DNA of 64,000 nt. Origin: Lojkania enalia. Lineage: Eukaryota; Ascomycota; Dothideomycetes; Pleosporales. Shown here in pieces: positions 48,301 through 57,725 of this stretch (position 1 is the first letter of the stretch; each line of letters begins with the position of its first letter). The DNA is taken from the NCBI GenBank assembly GCA_010094045.1, contig ML986582.1, forward strand, positions 496,001 through 560,000, written 5' to 3'. Made by a program: the position numbers and the translations under genes. The notes beneath the pieces were generated by a model. It searched no databases. It was not told the DNA's origin and was given only the letters and a program-made list of their open reading frames with translations.

Positions 48301-49415
48301 GTGGTCCCCCACCGGGAATGATCAAAAAGATCGGTCGAGTTCCGGCAGCCTCCAAGCAGGAGATATCTCTTGCATTTGGCTCGCAGGTCATATACCGGAA
48401 ATCCCGACAGTTGCTCCAGCAGCGGTGGGCAGCCACATCACATCAGCTCCAACGGTTACGCGACAACCCGGCTTGCGCAGATACCGAGTTTGCTAATATT
48501 TCAGACGATAAAGACCCTGGCCTATCCTACAAACTTACGTATAACCCGAAAGACCATATTCTACCATTCAAAGCCACAATTTCCTCGGCATTCACGGCAA
48601 AACCCCGCGTCGCCATTCTCCGAGAAGAAGGAGTAAACGGCCAAGCCGAGATGGCTTTCGCTTTCCACATGGCTGGCTTCTCCGCTATTGATGTTCACAT
48701 GACGGATATCATCTCTGGTCGCGTTTCTCTTGCTGGCTTTGTCGGTCTTGCTGCATGCGGTGGCTTCTCGTATGGTGATGTCTTGGGAGCTGGCCAGGGT
48801 TGGGCAAAGTCAGTGCTCTTGCATCCAGAAACCAGGGAGGAGTTTCAGCAATTCTTCCAGCGTCCGGATACCTTCTCCCTTGGTGTTTGTAACGGTTGCC
48901 AGTTTCTCTCGAAGCTGAACGAGCTGATTCCTGGAACTGAGTACTGGCCAACCTTCGAACGAAACGCAAGCGAGCAGTACGAGGCTCGTGTTTGTATGGT
49001 TGAAGTCATTGACCCCAGGGTCACGGGCCGGGAACAAAGTGTTTTCTTGTATGGCATGAACGGGTCCACCCTACCTATTGTTGTCGCCCACGGCGAAGGT
49101 CGCGCTTCATTCCCATCTTCTTATGCTTCTTCTGCCACGCCAGAGGCTTTGTATAATGAAGGCCTTGTAAGTGTGAGATACATCGACAACTACGGCACAC
49201 CAACAGAGAATTACCCATTCAACCCCAACGGCAGCCCGCAAGGTATTACTGGAGTGAGGAGCAAGGACGGAAGAGTACTTGCGCTTATGCCTCATCCCGA
49301 GCGAACAATCTTGAGGGAAGTGGCAAGCTATATCCCCAAAGGGAAGATGGAGGAATGGGGCGAGTATGGCCCTTGGAATAGGCTGTTTAGAAGCGCAAGG
49401 AGGTGGGTTGGATGA
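45306..49415 (+). CDS. ADE6: Phosphoribosylformylglycinamidine synthase
   Basis: Fourth step of de novo purine synthesis: FGAR + Gln + ATP to FGAM, in the cytosol. Single exon of 1,369 residues, the normal size for eukaryotic and gamma-proteobacterial PurL. Visible parts in order: N-terminal PurS-like region; the FGAMS catalytic core (MFAQVNSEHCRHKQFNADF; CKVETHNHPTAVSPSPGAAT); second AIRS-like half (PVGKDSMSMKMKW); C-terminal class I glutamine amidotransferase (RVAILREEGVNGQAEMAFAF). The amidotransferase triad is intact: Cys about 1195 in LGVCNGCQF, His 1330 and Glu 1332 in MPHPERT. The ATG at 45306 gives MASSEDPYLVLPGS, a family-like start. Confidence 0.98.
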   Translation: MASSEDPYLVLPGSLAYSDFRLKRLAQSIGATQVSAIWVHFVNPLKELDDNELITLKQLLHYGEGPNSQDRLTQTLLDAIHRNGEPRDTDTVLFHISPRAGTISPWSSLASMIARTCTLENAVKRIERGMVIAATFDKPLDAETIPNPDSLYDRMTQTLSRQPPDLNLIFGEHEPAQATTISFEEYSSPHAALEHANQELGLAMDKSEIDYLVEAYTQELKRGPVDVELFMFAQVNSEHCRHKQFNADFTIDGIRKSHSLFDMIRNTHQRHPDHVVSAYSDNAAVLQGEHASYWAPSHITGEWQGTKETVHILCKVETHNHPTAVSPSPGAATGSGGEIRDEGAVGRGSKPKAGLAGFTVSDLLIPGFEQPWELRDVGKPAHIASSLDIMLEAPIGSATFNNEFGRPCTTGYFRTLLTRVFTNEKQTEVRGYHKPIMIAGGVGNVRPQHALKNPDIVPPGSYLLVIGGPAILIGLGGGAASSVQSGEGKVDLDFASVQRGNPEVQRRAQEVIDACRAMGDKNPILFIHDVGAGGLSNALPELVHDSGLGAVFELREVDSADRGMSPLQIWCNEAQERYVLAVGPEDLALFKRICNRERCGYSVVGTTRQEQRLVLTDRDSKEQPTPIDLPMPVLFGKPPKMSRIVESRKLRLPAFDTSLSMYLPGVSKEGLLQEAVDRVLTLPAVGSKSFLITIGDRTVGGLTVRDQMVGKWQVPVADVSVTATSLLSGVRTGEAMAMGEKPSLALISPAASARMAVAESLMNIAAASLFDRLSRVRLSANWMSASSHPGEGASLYEAVEAIGLGLCPQLGISIPVGKDSMSMKMKWSDPDTKAAKEVTAPMSLIITAFAPVDRTDRTWTPALERFEDVGETILLYVDLAASKKNLGGSALAQTFGQVGDEVPDVHDPDIIKDYFDAVEQLHESGIVLAYHDKSDGGLFTTLVEMMFAGRCGMEIMLDGICQSTDTKDVIETLFNEELGAVFQVRKKDEIEFNSCFATCGPPPGMIKKIGRVPAASKQEISLAFGSQVIYRKSRQLLQQRWAATSHQLQRLRDNPACADTEFANISDDKDPGLSYKLTYNPKDHILPFKATISSAFTAKPRVAILREEGVNGQAEMAFAFHMAGFSAIDVHMTDIISGRVSLAGFVGLAACGGFSYGDVLGAGQGWAKSVLLHPETREEFQQFFQRPDTFSLGVCNGCQFLSKLNELIPGTEYWPTFERNASEQYEARVCMVEVIDPRVTGREQSVFLYGMNGSTLPIVVAHGEGRASFPSSYASSATPEALYNEGLVSVRYIDNYGTPTENYPFNPNGSPQGITGVRSKDGRVLALMPHPERTILREVASYIPKGKMEEWGEYGPWNRLFRSARRWVG

Positions 49416-49991
49416 ATTAAAAAAGACGATAAGATTTGCTTTTGCTGGATGAGCTAGAGGGCGTTTAGGGCATCATGGCATTTAGCATATGTTCGTACGA
49501 TTATGTTTACCTGCCATATGTGTAGATAACACACGGTACCGTGCATCTGTAAACCCAGCACGCTTCATCTATGTACTGCTTTATACCGTTTCAAAAGGTA
49601 GTTCTCATCGAGGCTATAAGGAGGGTTAATTGTTAATCATATGGCAAGGATAAATATTGTTGTTGAACGATCTTGGAGAACGAAACCAAAATAGCCTGCC
49701 AATTGCTATATCTATGGATAGTTCGAAGAGGGAAATGGAGGAGCTGACTCGCTCAGAAAGGATTGGCGCGATATTAGGAACAAGGCATCCATGGGCGCCC
49801 ACTTTTTTCACGTGAGTCTCCGACTTCCCGGATCGCACCACCTGGAAAACCCAAGCTCAACCTCCATTTCAGCCAACTCCCAGCAGTACCAACACCACCA
49901 CCCCCCACACCACACCACACCCGCCTACTTCCCCCCGGACGCGACCCTGTTCGCCATTCTGCAGCTTCCACTCTAGCCATTGACATACGCC
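49416..49991. promoter_or_regulatory. ADE6 3' UTR and COX6 promoter
   Basis: 576 bases. The last 150 are a C/A-rich leader (caccaccccccacaccacac) before the COX6 start. No other gene seen. Confidence 0.45.
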
Positions 49992-50834
49992 ATGTCCTTT
50001 GTGCGCGCCGCATCGAAGGTCGGAAGGGTAGGCGTGCGAGCTCCGGCCAGCCGTGCTGGGCCCCTTGCCTGGAGCGTCCAGCGACCCTTCTCTGCATCGG
50101 TGGCACGCGCTAGCGACCCGCATGCCGAGGAGACTTTTGAAGAGTTCACTGCTAGGTATGATGCATCCCGGACGACTGCTCGGCTACGAAGCAGAGGAGG
50201 TACTTGGGACGGCAGCAGCAGCAGCAGCAGTGTTAGCCATTGGGCTCGATTGAGCTTGCGATGAAGTACCTGGCTAATCTGTGGCTCTGCGGTATAGGTA
50301 TGAGAAGGAGTTTGATAAGGTCAATGATGTTTTTGAGCTCCAGGTATGTTTTGTGACCGGGTTTCGAGCCGTGTCGGGTTCTCCCGGGGCGGTCTTGAAA
50401 CGCTTAGCGAGACATTGAGAACAACAAGCTGATGTAGCAATAGCGAAATCTGAACAATTGCTTCGCCTACGATCTCGTTCCCTCCCCTTCTGTTATCATC
50501 TCCGCCCTGAGGGCTGCCCGCCGCGTCAACGACTTCCCGTCTGCCGTCCGCGTTTTCGAGGGTGCGTTATATCATTCTTCGGCGTTGTTCGCTGGCGTCT
50601 ACACTTCTCACCCATCCCAATTCCAATCCACGATAAGCCACCTCTACATAAATATCCGCTGTCACTCCGATCTGCACGCCCGCTCCTACATACGCTTACT
50701 AACTTCGTGCAACAGGAATCAAGTTCAAGGTCGAGAACAAGGGTCAGTATGAAGAATACCTCCAGGAGCTCGAGCCAATACGCGAAGAGCTCGGTATTCC
50801 CTTGAAGGAAACTATGTACCCCGACGCCGCGTAA
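49992..50834 (+). CDS. COX6: Cytochrome c oxidase subunit VI (COX6 / mammalian 5A)
   Basis: Nuclear-encoded subunit of mitochondrial complex IV, on the matrix side. Four exons: 49992-50155, 50298-50343, 50444-50561 and 50716-50834; 148 residues. The first 35-40 residues are a basic, Ser/Ala-rich presequence (MSFVRAASKVGRVGVRAP ... QRPFSAS). The mature part shows EETFEEFTARYEKEFDKV, RNLNNCFAYDLVPSPSVI, ISALRAARRVNDFPSAVRVF and ELEPIREELGIPLKE, all family blocks. Introns here (100-154 nt) are longer than the window's norm; the first holds a GCA repeat. Confidence 0.97.
50212..50230. repeat. (GCA)6 microsatellite in COX6 intron 1
   Basis: Six GCA units inside the first intron, so length changes would not alter the protein. 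Confidence 0.85.
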
Positions 50835-51539
50835 CATCGCTGCGCCCTAACAGTTATCCCGTCGTCCCTCCCCGCTTTAAACACTGAAGCTCGCGCGACC
50901 TCAGCTGTAGATGTCACCATTCCGATTTCCTTACTTTAGATGGGTGGATGTGTAGAGGGGAGGGCGAGGGTATCGGCTACTGTATCAGTACTAATTTGGT
51001 TTTTGGATGGCTGCGAGGGGTGCCCGTTTACTTGGCTGAAGGCAAGAGTGAAAAGATAAGAGGGCGGTATTCCGCTGCGGTGGTGTACAGAATTTCATTG
51101 AGTCTGTTCTGCATGCAGATCCACTGTCCATGATGCATTCCCACCTTATGCATGAAGCCTACCCTTCTCATCCATCCCAATCAATCACGGAACTCCTTAC
51201 TAACAATTCAGCGCAATGCCTGTGCAGCTTGAAGTTTTCTCTTCAGTCGAATGGAATGTAGGTATCATTTCCTAAATATATTTAATAAAAAAAAAAGGAA
51301 GCTCAATGCCAGGTCAACAAACTCTGAAGCCCATAGTCCCATTACCATGAGAACGCTTTGACCGCCAGACGTAACCATATATGCCATACAGTGCTTATAT
51401 ACATGTGTCTCTATGCTATCAATCATTAGGGCCCGATCCTGCGGGGTTCATTACTAGCGTTTTCGGTCCGAAACCCTTCCAAGAAAAGGGAAAGAAGAGA
51501 AAAGGGGAAGAGAGCAAGAGGGATATCAGGTAAATATAT
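50835..51539. other. Tail-to-tail 3' UTR interval
   Basis: COX6 and the GT15 gene converge here. It contains a 10-A run (aaaaaaaaaagg near 51288) and a G-rich plus-strand stretch near 50941-51070. No gene seen. Confidence 0.45.
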
Positions 51540-53042
51540 CTAATCCATGCCGACGTATTTGAACCATAGCGGACGGCAGTCTTCGCGGTTGAGCCACTTC
51601 TCGCCATCGGTGAAACGGCCGGATATGCAGCCGGCACATTTTGGGTTGTTGGGGCAGTTGAAGAAGGGAATGTGTTGGTAGCCGATGTCGCGGAACCTGT
51701 GGGTTTTGCTGTTAGGTTGGGGTGCGGAGTGACTGGGGATGATGAGGGGTGGGTATGGTGTATGAGATGGGATGCGACTTGGGCGTTATATGCAGAAGAA
51801 TGGAGGGTTTGGGGTTTGCGTGTCGGATGGAAGAGGATAGATGAAAGGCCGGGTAACGTACCAATGGATCTTATCCCGATCCTCGAAGAGGCCCAACGCA
51901 ATACTATGCACGGGCGCATCCCCCCACCTCTCGTAGAAGAAGCCTCCCGCCCGATCCAAGTGGTCAAAGTAATCCCGATACTTCTTGCTCCGCCAGAAAT
52001 TTAGATTGCCGATTTCGAAATTGGACCAGAAGTGGCATGTCGAGTAGCCGTTGGCTTCCTTGTAGTTTTCTGGTCTCTTCGCTCCGTCTTCCAGCCATGC
52101 CCGTGCATTATTCTTGTGCAGGTAGTCCTTGTGGTCGCGTACGAATTTCATTGTTTCGGGCCAGAGGGTGGCAACGCTTGATGGGGAGTCGAAGAGGTTG
52201 ATGTTGAAGCCGTAGGTTTTGTTGTGGTCTTGCATCCAGCGGAAGACGTCGTAGTCAATGTCGCAGAAGAAGTGCACGTTGGGCTCGACGCGCCAGTAAT
52301 AGTCGTACTCTGCAAGGGCGGGGTGCTGAGAGAAAAGCCCGCTGTTCCAGCGGCACATTTGGTGGTAGGAGGTTCTGGACATGTATTGTACGTCTTGCTC
52401 TGTGAGGAGCGATACGGATTCTCCGTAGAGATCCATGTTGATCCAAGAAGGAATGTCCCAGTGTTCAGCGGGGACGATGTCTGAAGGATGCGTGTTAGCC
52501 TATCGTCCCCAGCGTAGAGAGAGCTGGTGTTGTTGGGATATGGTGTCTACGCACGATATCTCGTCTCCGCATTCGTTGCGGCGCTTGTCTTCTGCTTGAA
52601 TTCCTCCGTGAAGGGTACGTCGTTGAAGAAAGTCCATGGATAGTTGAACTTGTGATTCCACGTCCGCTCTAGATCGGCCATGCTCTGCAGCATGTCGTCC
52701 AGTTCCTCGTTCCGCACCAGGGTCATTATTGTAGCCTTTATGCGCTCGCTCTTGGCATTACCGGCGGAGTAGTTGTCGCCCTCAACTCTTCGGAGGGGCT
52801 CGGGAGGTTCACCGGAAGCTTGAAACTCTGTTAGCATGGCATTCAGGATTGATGCATAGGAAAGTGCAAGGCGGCTTCATACGGTCTAATTGAGGATCAT
52901 GGTCCCATTCTTGATACTTTGTGTGCGGCCGTCCAGAAGGAAACTGCATCTCTCCAGGTGTGCTGAAGACCTGGAACAGCATATAGCAGAATAGACACAG
53001 CGTTATGGCGGCGAGCCACCGCATGCTCCTCGGGAGCACCAT
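51540..53042 (-). CDS. KRE2/MNT1-type alpha-1,2-mannosyltransferase (GT15)
   Basis: Golgi type II membrane enzyme that extends O- or N-linked mannan using GDP-mannose. Four exons: 53042-52883, 52818-52555, 52480-51862 and 51696-51540; 399 residues. A short cytosolic tail precedes one membrane anchor (WLAAITLCLFCYMLFQVF, residues about 9-26). GT15 blocks are KATIMTLVRNEELDDMLQS, WNHKFNYPWTFFNDVPFTE, IVPAEHWDIPSWI, YHQMCRWNSGLF, EYDYYWRVEPNVHFFCDID (about 195-212), TCHFWSNFEIGNLNFWRSK, FFYERWGDAPVHSIALGLF and DIGYQHIPFFNCPN. The exon 2 acceptor is a choice between two AGs three codons apart (52818 or 52827). Which KTR/KRE2/MNT paralog it is cannot be told. Confidence 0.95.
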
Positions 53043-53304
53043 TGTGGGACGTGAAGGGAGAGAAGAAGGCGGGCGACCTCCATCTGTGTCGCGACTCGCT
53101 GGTGCTTCTGCTCCATGGCCTCAGCTGGTGAATTTGGGCGCTTGGGCCATTTCTTGCGTTGGTGGTGATGCAACCTCCTAGCCCGATCAGGCTTGGCGCG
53201 CTGGCAGTCGCTAACACCGCCAGGGCAAGCAAACGCGTCCGAGCCTGACACAGGTAGCATTGTTGCCACAGAACGTCGAAAGTGGGCCAAACGACGCGTC
53301 TATC
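53043..53304. promoter_or_regulatory. Shared divergent promoter, GT15 / GCP5-like
   Basis: Only 262 bases separate the two start codons, so both promoters must overlap or adjoin. The GCP5-side frame is open from 53260 but lacks an ATG before 53305. No clear TATA box. Confidence 0.5.
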
Positions 53305-55971
53305 ATGCCGCAGAATGCAAAGATTGGGGCGCTCACCGATGAGCTGATCCATTCCATCTTGAAATTTGACCCCACGGTTAATAAGCAGGCGTATAAGCAT
53401 GCAAAGGACGTTGCCATGAAAAGTCTGCGAGGATATCAATATGCACGAACAAACCAGTTCGATGTTGGAGCCAGCTTCAAAGGCCTGGATGAGAAATTCC
53501 GAGTGCTGAACCGGGACGACCTCGCAGATGCGCTTGGTGACCGTCTCAAGGAACTCCAGGGAAAACGGAACAAATGGATACCCGAATATCTATCACTGCT
53601 CCTTGAACTATCGGATCGCCCCGTGGAGAATTCACACGTAGAATCACTGGAACTACTCAAGCCGCCTCCGTCGCCTCCGCCCTTGACCTGGGCGCAGATC
53701 ATAGCGGATGATCCGCTCAGCGACGAGGAGATATGGAAGGATATCGACTACGTAGCTGAATCGTCGGAAGATGAGCCGGTACCAAAGAAAAGAGACAAGT
53801 TGACTCCGTCCTTGCCATCGAGTGCCGAGGAAGATGATATCTTCGATCCGGAATCTTGGGTTATTCCTCTGAACGATATCCAAGTGGCTGAAATCGAGAG
53901 CACCCAATTCTGGAAAGTGAGGCCACATGAAAAAATGGGAAAGAGTGAGATCACTGAACTGCAAGCAATAAGAGAAAGTCTATTCATGCTCGCTGGTCTA
54001 GAGACGTCGTTGTATCTTCGAGACGAACGAAACAGCAGTGTCCGAGTAAATCAGAAATTCGTCCTCAGTCATGCTATCGATAAAACGGTTTGCCACCTTC
54101 TCACATACTTGGCAGGTATTGGACGGGATCTATATCGTCTTCGCTGCTGGTTAAAACGTCCATCCTCGCTACCTCTCATTCAAACATTTGAAGCTGCAGT
54201 AAGGATGAAACTTTCCGAGTACGACCGTTTTCTGGCATCATCACAGCAGAAATATCTGGTGCCTAGCTCTTCAATAGCAATAAGTCTTCTTGAACTACAC
54301 AGCGAAGTGGGGAATACATCTCGGCCACTACTAAGACTGGCCGAGTTGGTTACTGGGATCGAACATTTACTCCTCGTGAATCCTTTTGCGCACTTGGAGG
54401 CACTATTTGAGAGAATTTGTATAGCTCAGATGACTTTGGAGAATGATGTCTTTCAGTTCTTCTCTGAAATCTTCTTCGACTGTCTTCAGGTGTACTTGAA
54501 ACCTATTAGAAGATGGATGGAATCTGGCGAGCTCGGCACAAATGACGAGACTTTTTTCGTGTTTGAGAACGACTCGGCCAGTGAACCTTCTTCGCTTTGG
54601 CATGACCGATTTGTGCTTCGACGTGGCCAAGGAAATGCACTACGTGCGCCGAGTTTCCTGCATCCTGCAACACAGAAGATATTTAATACAGGCAAGAGTG
54701 TAGTGTTCTTGAAAGAGCTCGGCATACATGGTATTGGACTGGATTCAGGAGATTCCGAACCTCGGCTTAACCACGAAACAGTATGTGGGATTTCCTCAGA
54801 GGTCCCACTGTCACCCTTCTCCGAACTCTTTGGGTCAGCTTTCGAACGCTGGATCCGGAGCAAATATTCATTGGCATCGGTTATTCTTCGCACACACCTG
54901 TTTTCCAATTGCGGGTTAATGAACATTCTAAGTAACTTTCAGCTCCTTTACCTTGGTGTGAATGGTTCCCTCTTTCAAGAGTTCGCTGATGCCGTATTTG
55001 AACGTATGGATGCAGGTCACAGTGGCTGGAACGACCGATTCTTGCTAACAGAGCTCGCACGTGGGGTTTTCGTTTCGGTGTTGAATAAAGCAGACATAGA
55101 GAAAGTTGTGGTGCGCTCGGCCCGGACCAAGAATAATGACGCGCCACTAAAGAAACTCAACGGTCTTTCCATTGACTATTCCGTTAGTGTTAATGTATTG
55201 CTCTCTAAAGGATTCAAGGTTGCTAACGTTACCTAGCTACCATGGCCAATAATGAACATTGTTCAACGCTCATCCATGCCCATTTATCTACAAATCTTTT
55301 CATTGTTACTCCAAGTCTACCGCGCGAAATATCTTCTCCAACGCATACCATGGGCCGGTATTTCCCAGAGCCAAAGCTCAACCCAACTTTCATTCAAACT
55401 CCGCCATAGATTGATCTGGTTCGTGGACATCCTGCGGTCGTATCTCACAGATACTGTCATAGCGCTTTCAACGAACAATATGGTTGCCGCCATGACTAAG
55501 GCGGAAGATATTGATGAGATGTCGCACATTCATATCAAGTATCTTGCCAGACTACAAGAGCAAGCATTGCTTTCGCAGAATTTAAAGCCTATACACCAGG
55601 CTATTATAGCAATCCTCGATATTAGTATCCTATACTCTGACTTGCACATGGAGGAACCGGATCGTACAAAGCGCCCGGCCAAGGGCTCTAGACGCAAGAG
55701 CATTGTACCTACTGCCGTTGAAGATGAGTCTTCAGAAGCTGATAGTGAAGAGGAGGGAATAGTGGAAGGCCGTGAGAGAGCAATCTCTGCTTCTAAATGT
55801 AATTTCTCAGAAGACTTGAAGAGGATAGATGGGCAGTTTACCGAACATTTATCTTTCCTCACAGCAGGACTCAGAAGCCTAGGACGTGTAGGAGCGGAGC
55901 CTGTGTGGGAAATGCTTGCGGATAGATTGGAGTGGAGCAAGCGCAACGACTGTGTGCATGGTGCCATTTAG
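53305..55971 (+). CDS. Gamma-tubulin complex component (GCP5-like, Spc97/Spc98 family)
   Basis: Part of the gamma-tubulin ring complex that nucleates microtubules at the spindle pole body. Two exons, 53305-55182 and 55237-55971, joined across a 54-nt intron (GTTAGT, branch GCTAAC, CTAG); 870 residues. The N-terminal GRIP1-like half includes RESLFMLAGLETSLYL, LLRLAELVTGIEHLLL and FFDCLQVYLKPIRRWMESGE. The C-terminal half includes SIDYSLPWPIMNIVQRSSM and YLQIFSLLLQVYRAKYLLQR, the strong family signature, and MSHIHIKYLARLQEQALLS. An acidic insert lies near 765-790 (EDESSEADSEEEG). Assignment to GCP5 rather than GCP4 or GCP6 rests on overall size and divergence and is moderate. Confidence 0.88.
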
Positions 55972-56519
55972 CAAGTAAATAGCTTCGTAGCCTGAATTAT
56001 AACTCTCTGTCACGCGATAAAGATAAACATAATTCGAAACACTGAAATTTTGTTCGCTGTCCAAAGGTTGCTGTCAATTTATTTGTGTACCTTGGGATAA
56101 ATGTTGCGCCGCTGTGTGAATTATGGACCTCGGCATTCTTCATTCGGTTAGTGTCTCGCCAAACCCCAACCTCATCCTATGCCACCTTCGCGAGATGTCC
56201 ATCAATAAAACCCCCAGCACTTGGTATTTGTAGTAACTCCATACCCAATTAATTGAAAGCAGTTACATCAAGCTCCAGGCAGCAAAGGAGCTGAAGGAAA
56301 GCTATCATAAACGGGAAAAAAGCTGAATTACTTCATTCTCCCTTTTCGCAATTCTCCGAACTCTCTCTCCCAGCGATATTGACTGAGTTCATTCAAACGA
56401 AAGGAATGCTTAAGAGCAAATTATTAGAGCCATACAAGTAAAGCGTCTACCAATAGCGATCAATAATATTGAGTCAACGCCGATCACTTCAATTAAAACA
56501 ACTAATCAACAACCTGACG
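55972..56519. other. GCP5-like 3' UTR and promoter of the small membrane protein
   Basis: 548 bases, AT-rich. Only noncoding features seen. The end (acaactaatcaacaacctgac) is a plausible leader for the ATG at 56520. Confidence 0.4.
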
Positions 56520-56696
56520 ATGCGACACCCCGCAGCCCCCACCATAATCGCCATTCTCTTAGGCTTCCTCACCGCTCTAGTGTTGGTCAACTGGGTCTTG
56601 AACGATGGACACCATGAGGGGAACCCGCATCCAGATGATGTGCCGAAGAAAGAAGATGTTTTGAAAGAGCACGGGGAGGCTGAAGAAGAGATATGA
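56520..56696 (+). CDS. Small single-pass membrane protein, 58 residues
   Basis: ATG-started frame with a clear layout: a short basic N-terminus (MRHP), one strong hydrophobic segment (PTIIAILLGFLTALVLVNWV, residues 7-26) and a hydrophilic, acidic tail (PKKEDVLKEHGEAEEEI). That is unlikely by chance. The size and the single helix suggest an ER- or mitochondrial-membrane micropeptide, but I recognise no family. It converges with the AT-hook gene, only 39 bases away, so the two transcripts probably overlap. Confidence 0.55.
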   Translation: MRHPAAPTIIAILLGFLTALVLVNWVLNDGHHEGNPHPDDVPKKEDVLKEHGEAEEEI

Positions 56697-56735
56697 AAAA
56701 AGCTCCAGTCCGGTTGTGGTGCCCGAATGTGGAGA

Positions 56736-57725
56736 TTAAAAGGCTAATTCTTGCATCCACCATTGTGGAACCTTTTCTGCAGCGATCTCGTATTGGATGA
56801 AGGCCGGATGCCCGGGGGATGAGCCAGGGAGACGGCGGACAGTTGGCCATGTATCGGGGAGAGTGGTTTGGGGAAAGGATTCGAACGGGCCGAATGGAGT
56901 ACTTTGGGGGAAAGATTCGAGCGGAGCTCTTTGGGAGAAGAAGTCGAACGAAGTACCTTGAGTGAATGAGTCCATCGAAATAGTTTGATGGAATGAGTTG
57001 AATATGCCGTTGGAGTTCATCTCAGGGCTCAGCAGGGTTTCCTGAGAATATGAACTTGGAGCGCTGACGAATCCTATCCTGTACTTTGGTTGACTGCCAT
57101 TTTCCAAGGTTATGGCACAATTGGAGGTGCTCCGCTTGGCCTTTCTGCCTGGTTTCGCCTTTGGTCTCTTCGGCGGAGGATATTGTTCGCCCCTAGCTTC
57201 CGCTTCCGCTCGCCTCCGCTCCACTTCTACTTTTGATGGCCGGCCTCGCTTGCGTTTCGGGGGTAGTCCTAGATCTGAGGAGCTAGTCGACGGGTTCTGC
57301 TTTGGTTGCGCCATTTGTTGTTTTGGCTTGGTGGGCTTAAAAGATGAAGGCTGAGCGAGCTGAGTCGTCCCGGTAACTGGTATGTCGGATCGAGTCGCGC
57401 TTTCTAGCGGTGATGTCGGGGCGGATGTCCCACGTTCCGGAGTTGAGCCGAGGCCACTTCCTTCAGGTGTTAGAGGAGCAATGGATGTCGTTGGCTGGGA
57501 ATTGACACGACGTTCCGATTTTCCAAATCTGGAAGGCTCTAGGATTATTGCGGTGTCTAGAGAGCTCGACATATCCGACGTGTCAGTTACTTCAGTTTTA
57601 TTCGGCTCTTCATCCGTCTCATCACGGCGTCTATCCCCTCCATTTTTATTCGCTTTCGCCTTCGACCGCGTCATTCGCAATCTCAGTTTATCGATTCGTA
57701 TTAACGGTTTAAATAGCTTCGCCAC
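56736..57725 (-). CDS. AT-hook protein with Phe-rich C-terminal repeats
   Basis: Single-exon gene; 329 residues from the first ATG, or 312 from the ATG at 57674 (MTRSKAKANKNG). One strong AT-hook core (PPKRKRGRPSK, residues about 155-165) is followed by a basic helix-like EVERRRAEAEARGE and a second basic patch (KRPKAKPGRKAKR). These would bind the minor groove of AT-rich DNA. The C-terminal part repeats a short Ser/Phe motif several times (MDSFTQGTSFDFF, LESFPQSTPFGPF, ESFPQTT), an aromatic-rich pattern often seen in activation or condensate-forming segments. Ser/Thr/Pro-rich linkers suggest disorder. Function unknown; nuclear DNA binding is inferred. Confidence 0.75.
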   Translation of the reverse strand: MAKLFKPLIRIDKLRLRMTRSKAKANKNGGDRRRDETDEEPNKTEVTDTSDMSSSLDTAIILEPSRFGKSERRVNSQPTTSIAPLTPEGSGLGSTPERGTSAPTSPLESATRSDIPVTGTTQLAQPSSFKPTKPKQQMAQPKQNPSTSSSDLGLPPKRKRGRPSKVEVERRRAEAEARGEQYPPPKRPKAKPGRKAKRSTSNCAITLENGSQPKYRIGFVSAPSSYSQETLLSPEMNSNGIFNSFHQTISMDSFTQGTSFDFFSQRAPLESFPQSTPFGPFESFPQTTLPDTWPTVRRLPGSSPGHPAFIQYEIAAEKVPQWWMQELAF

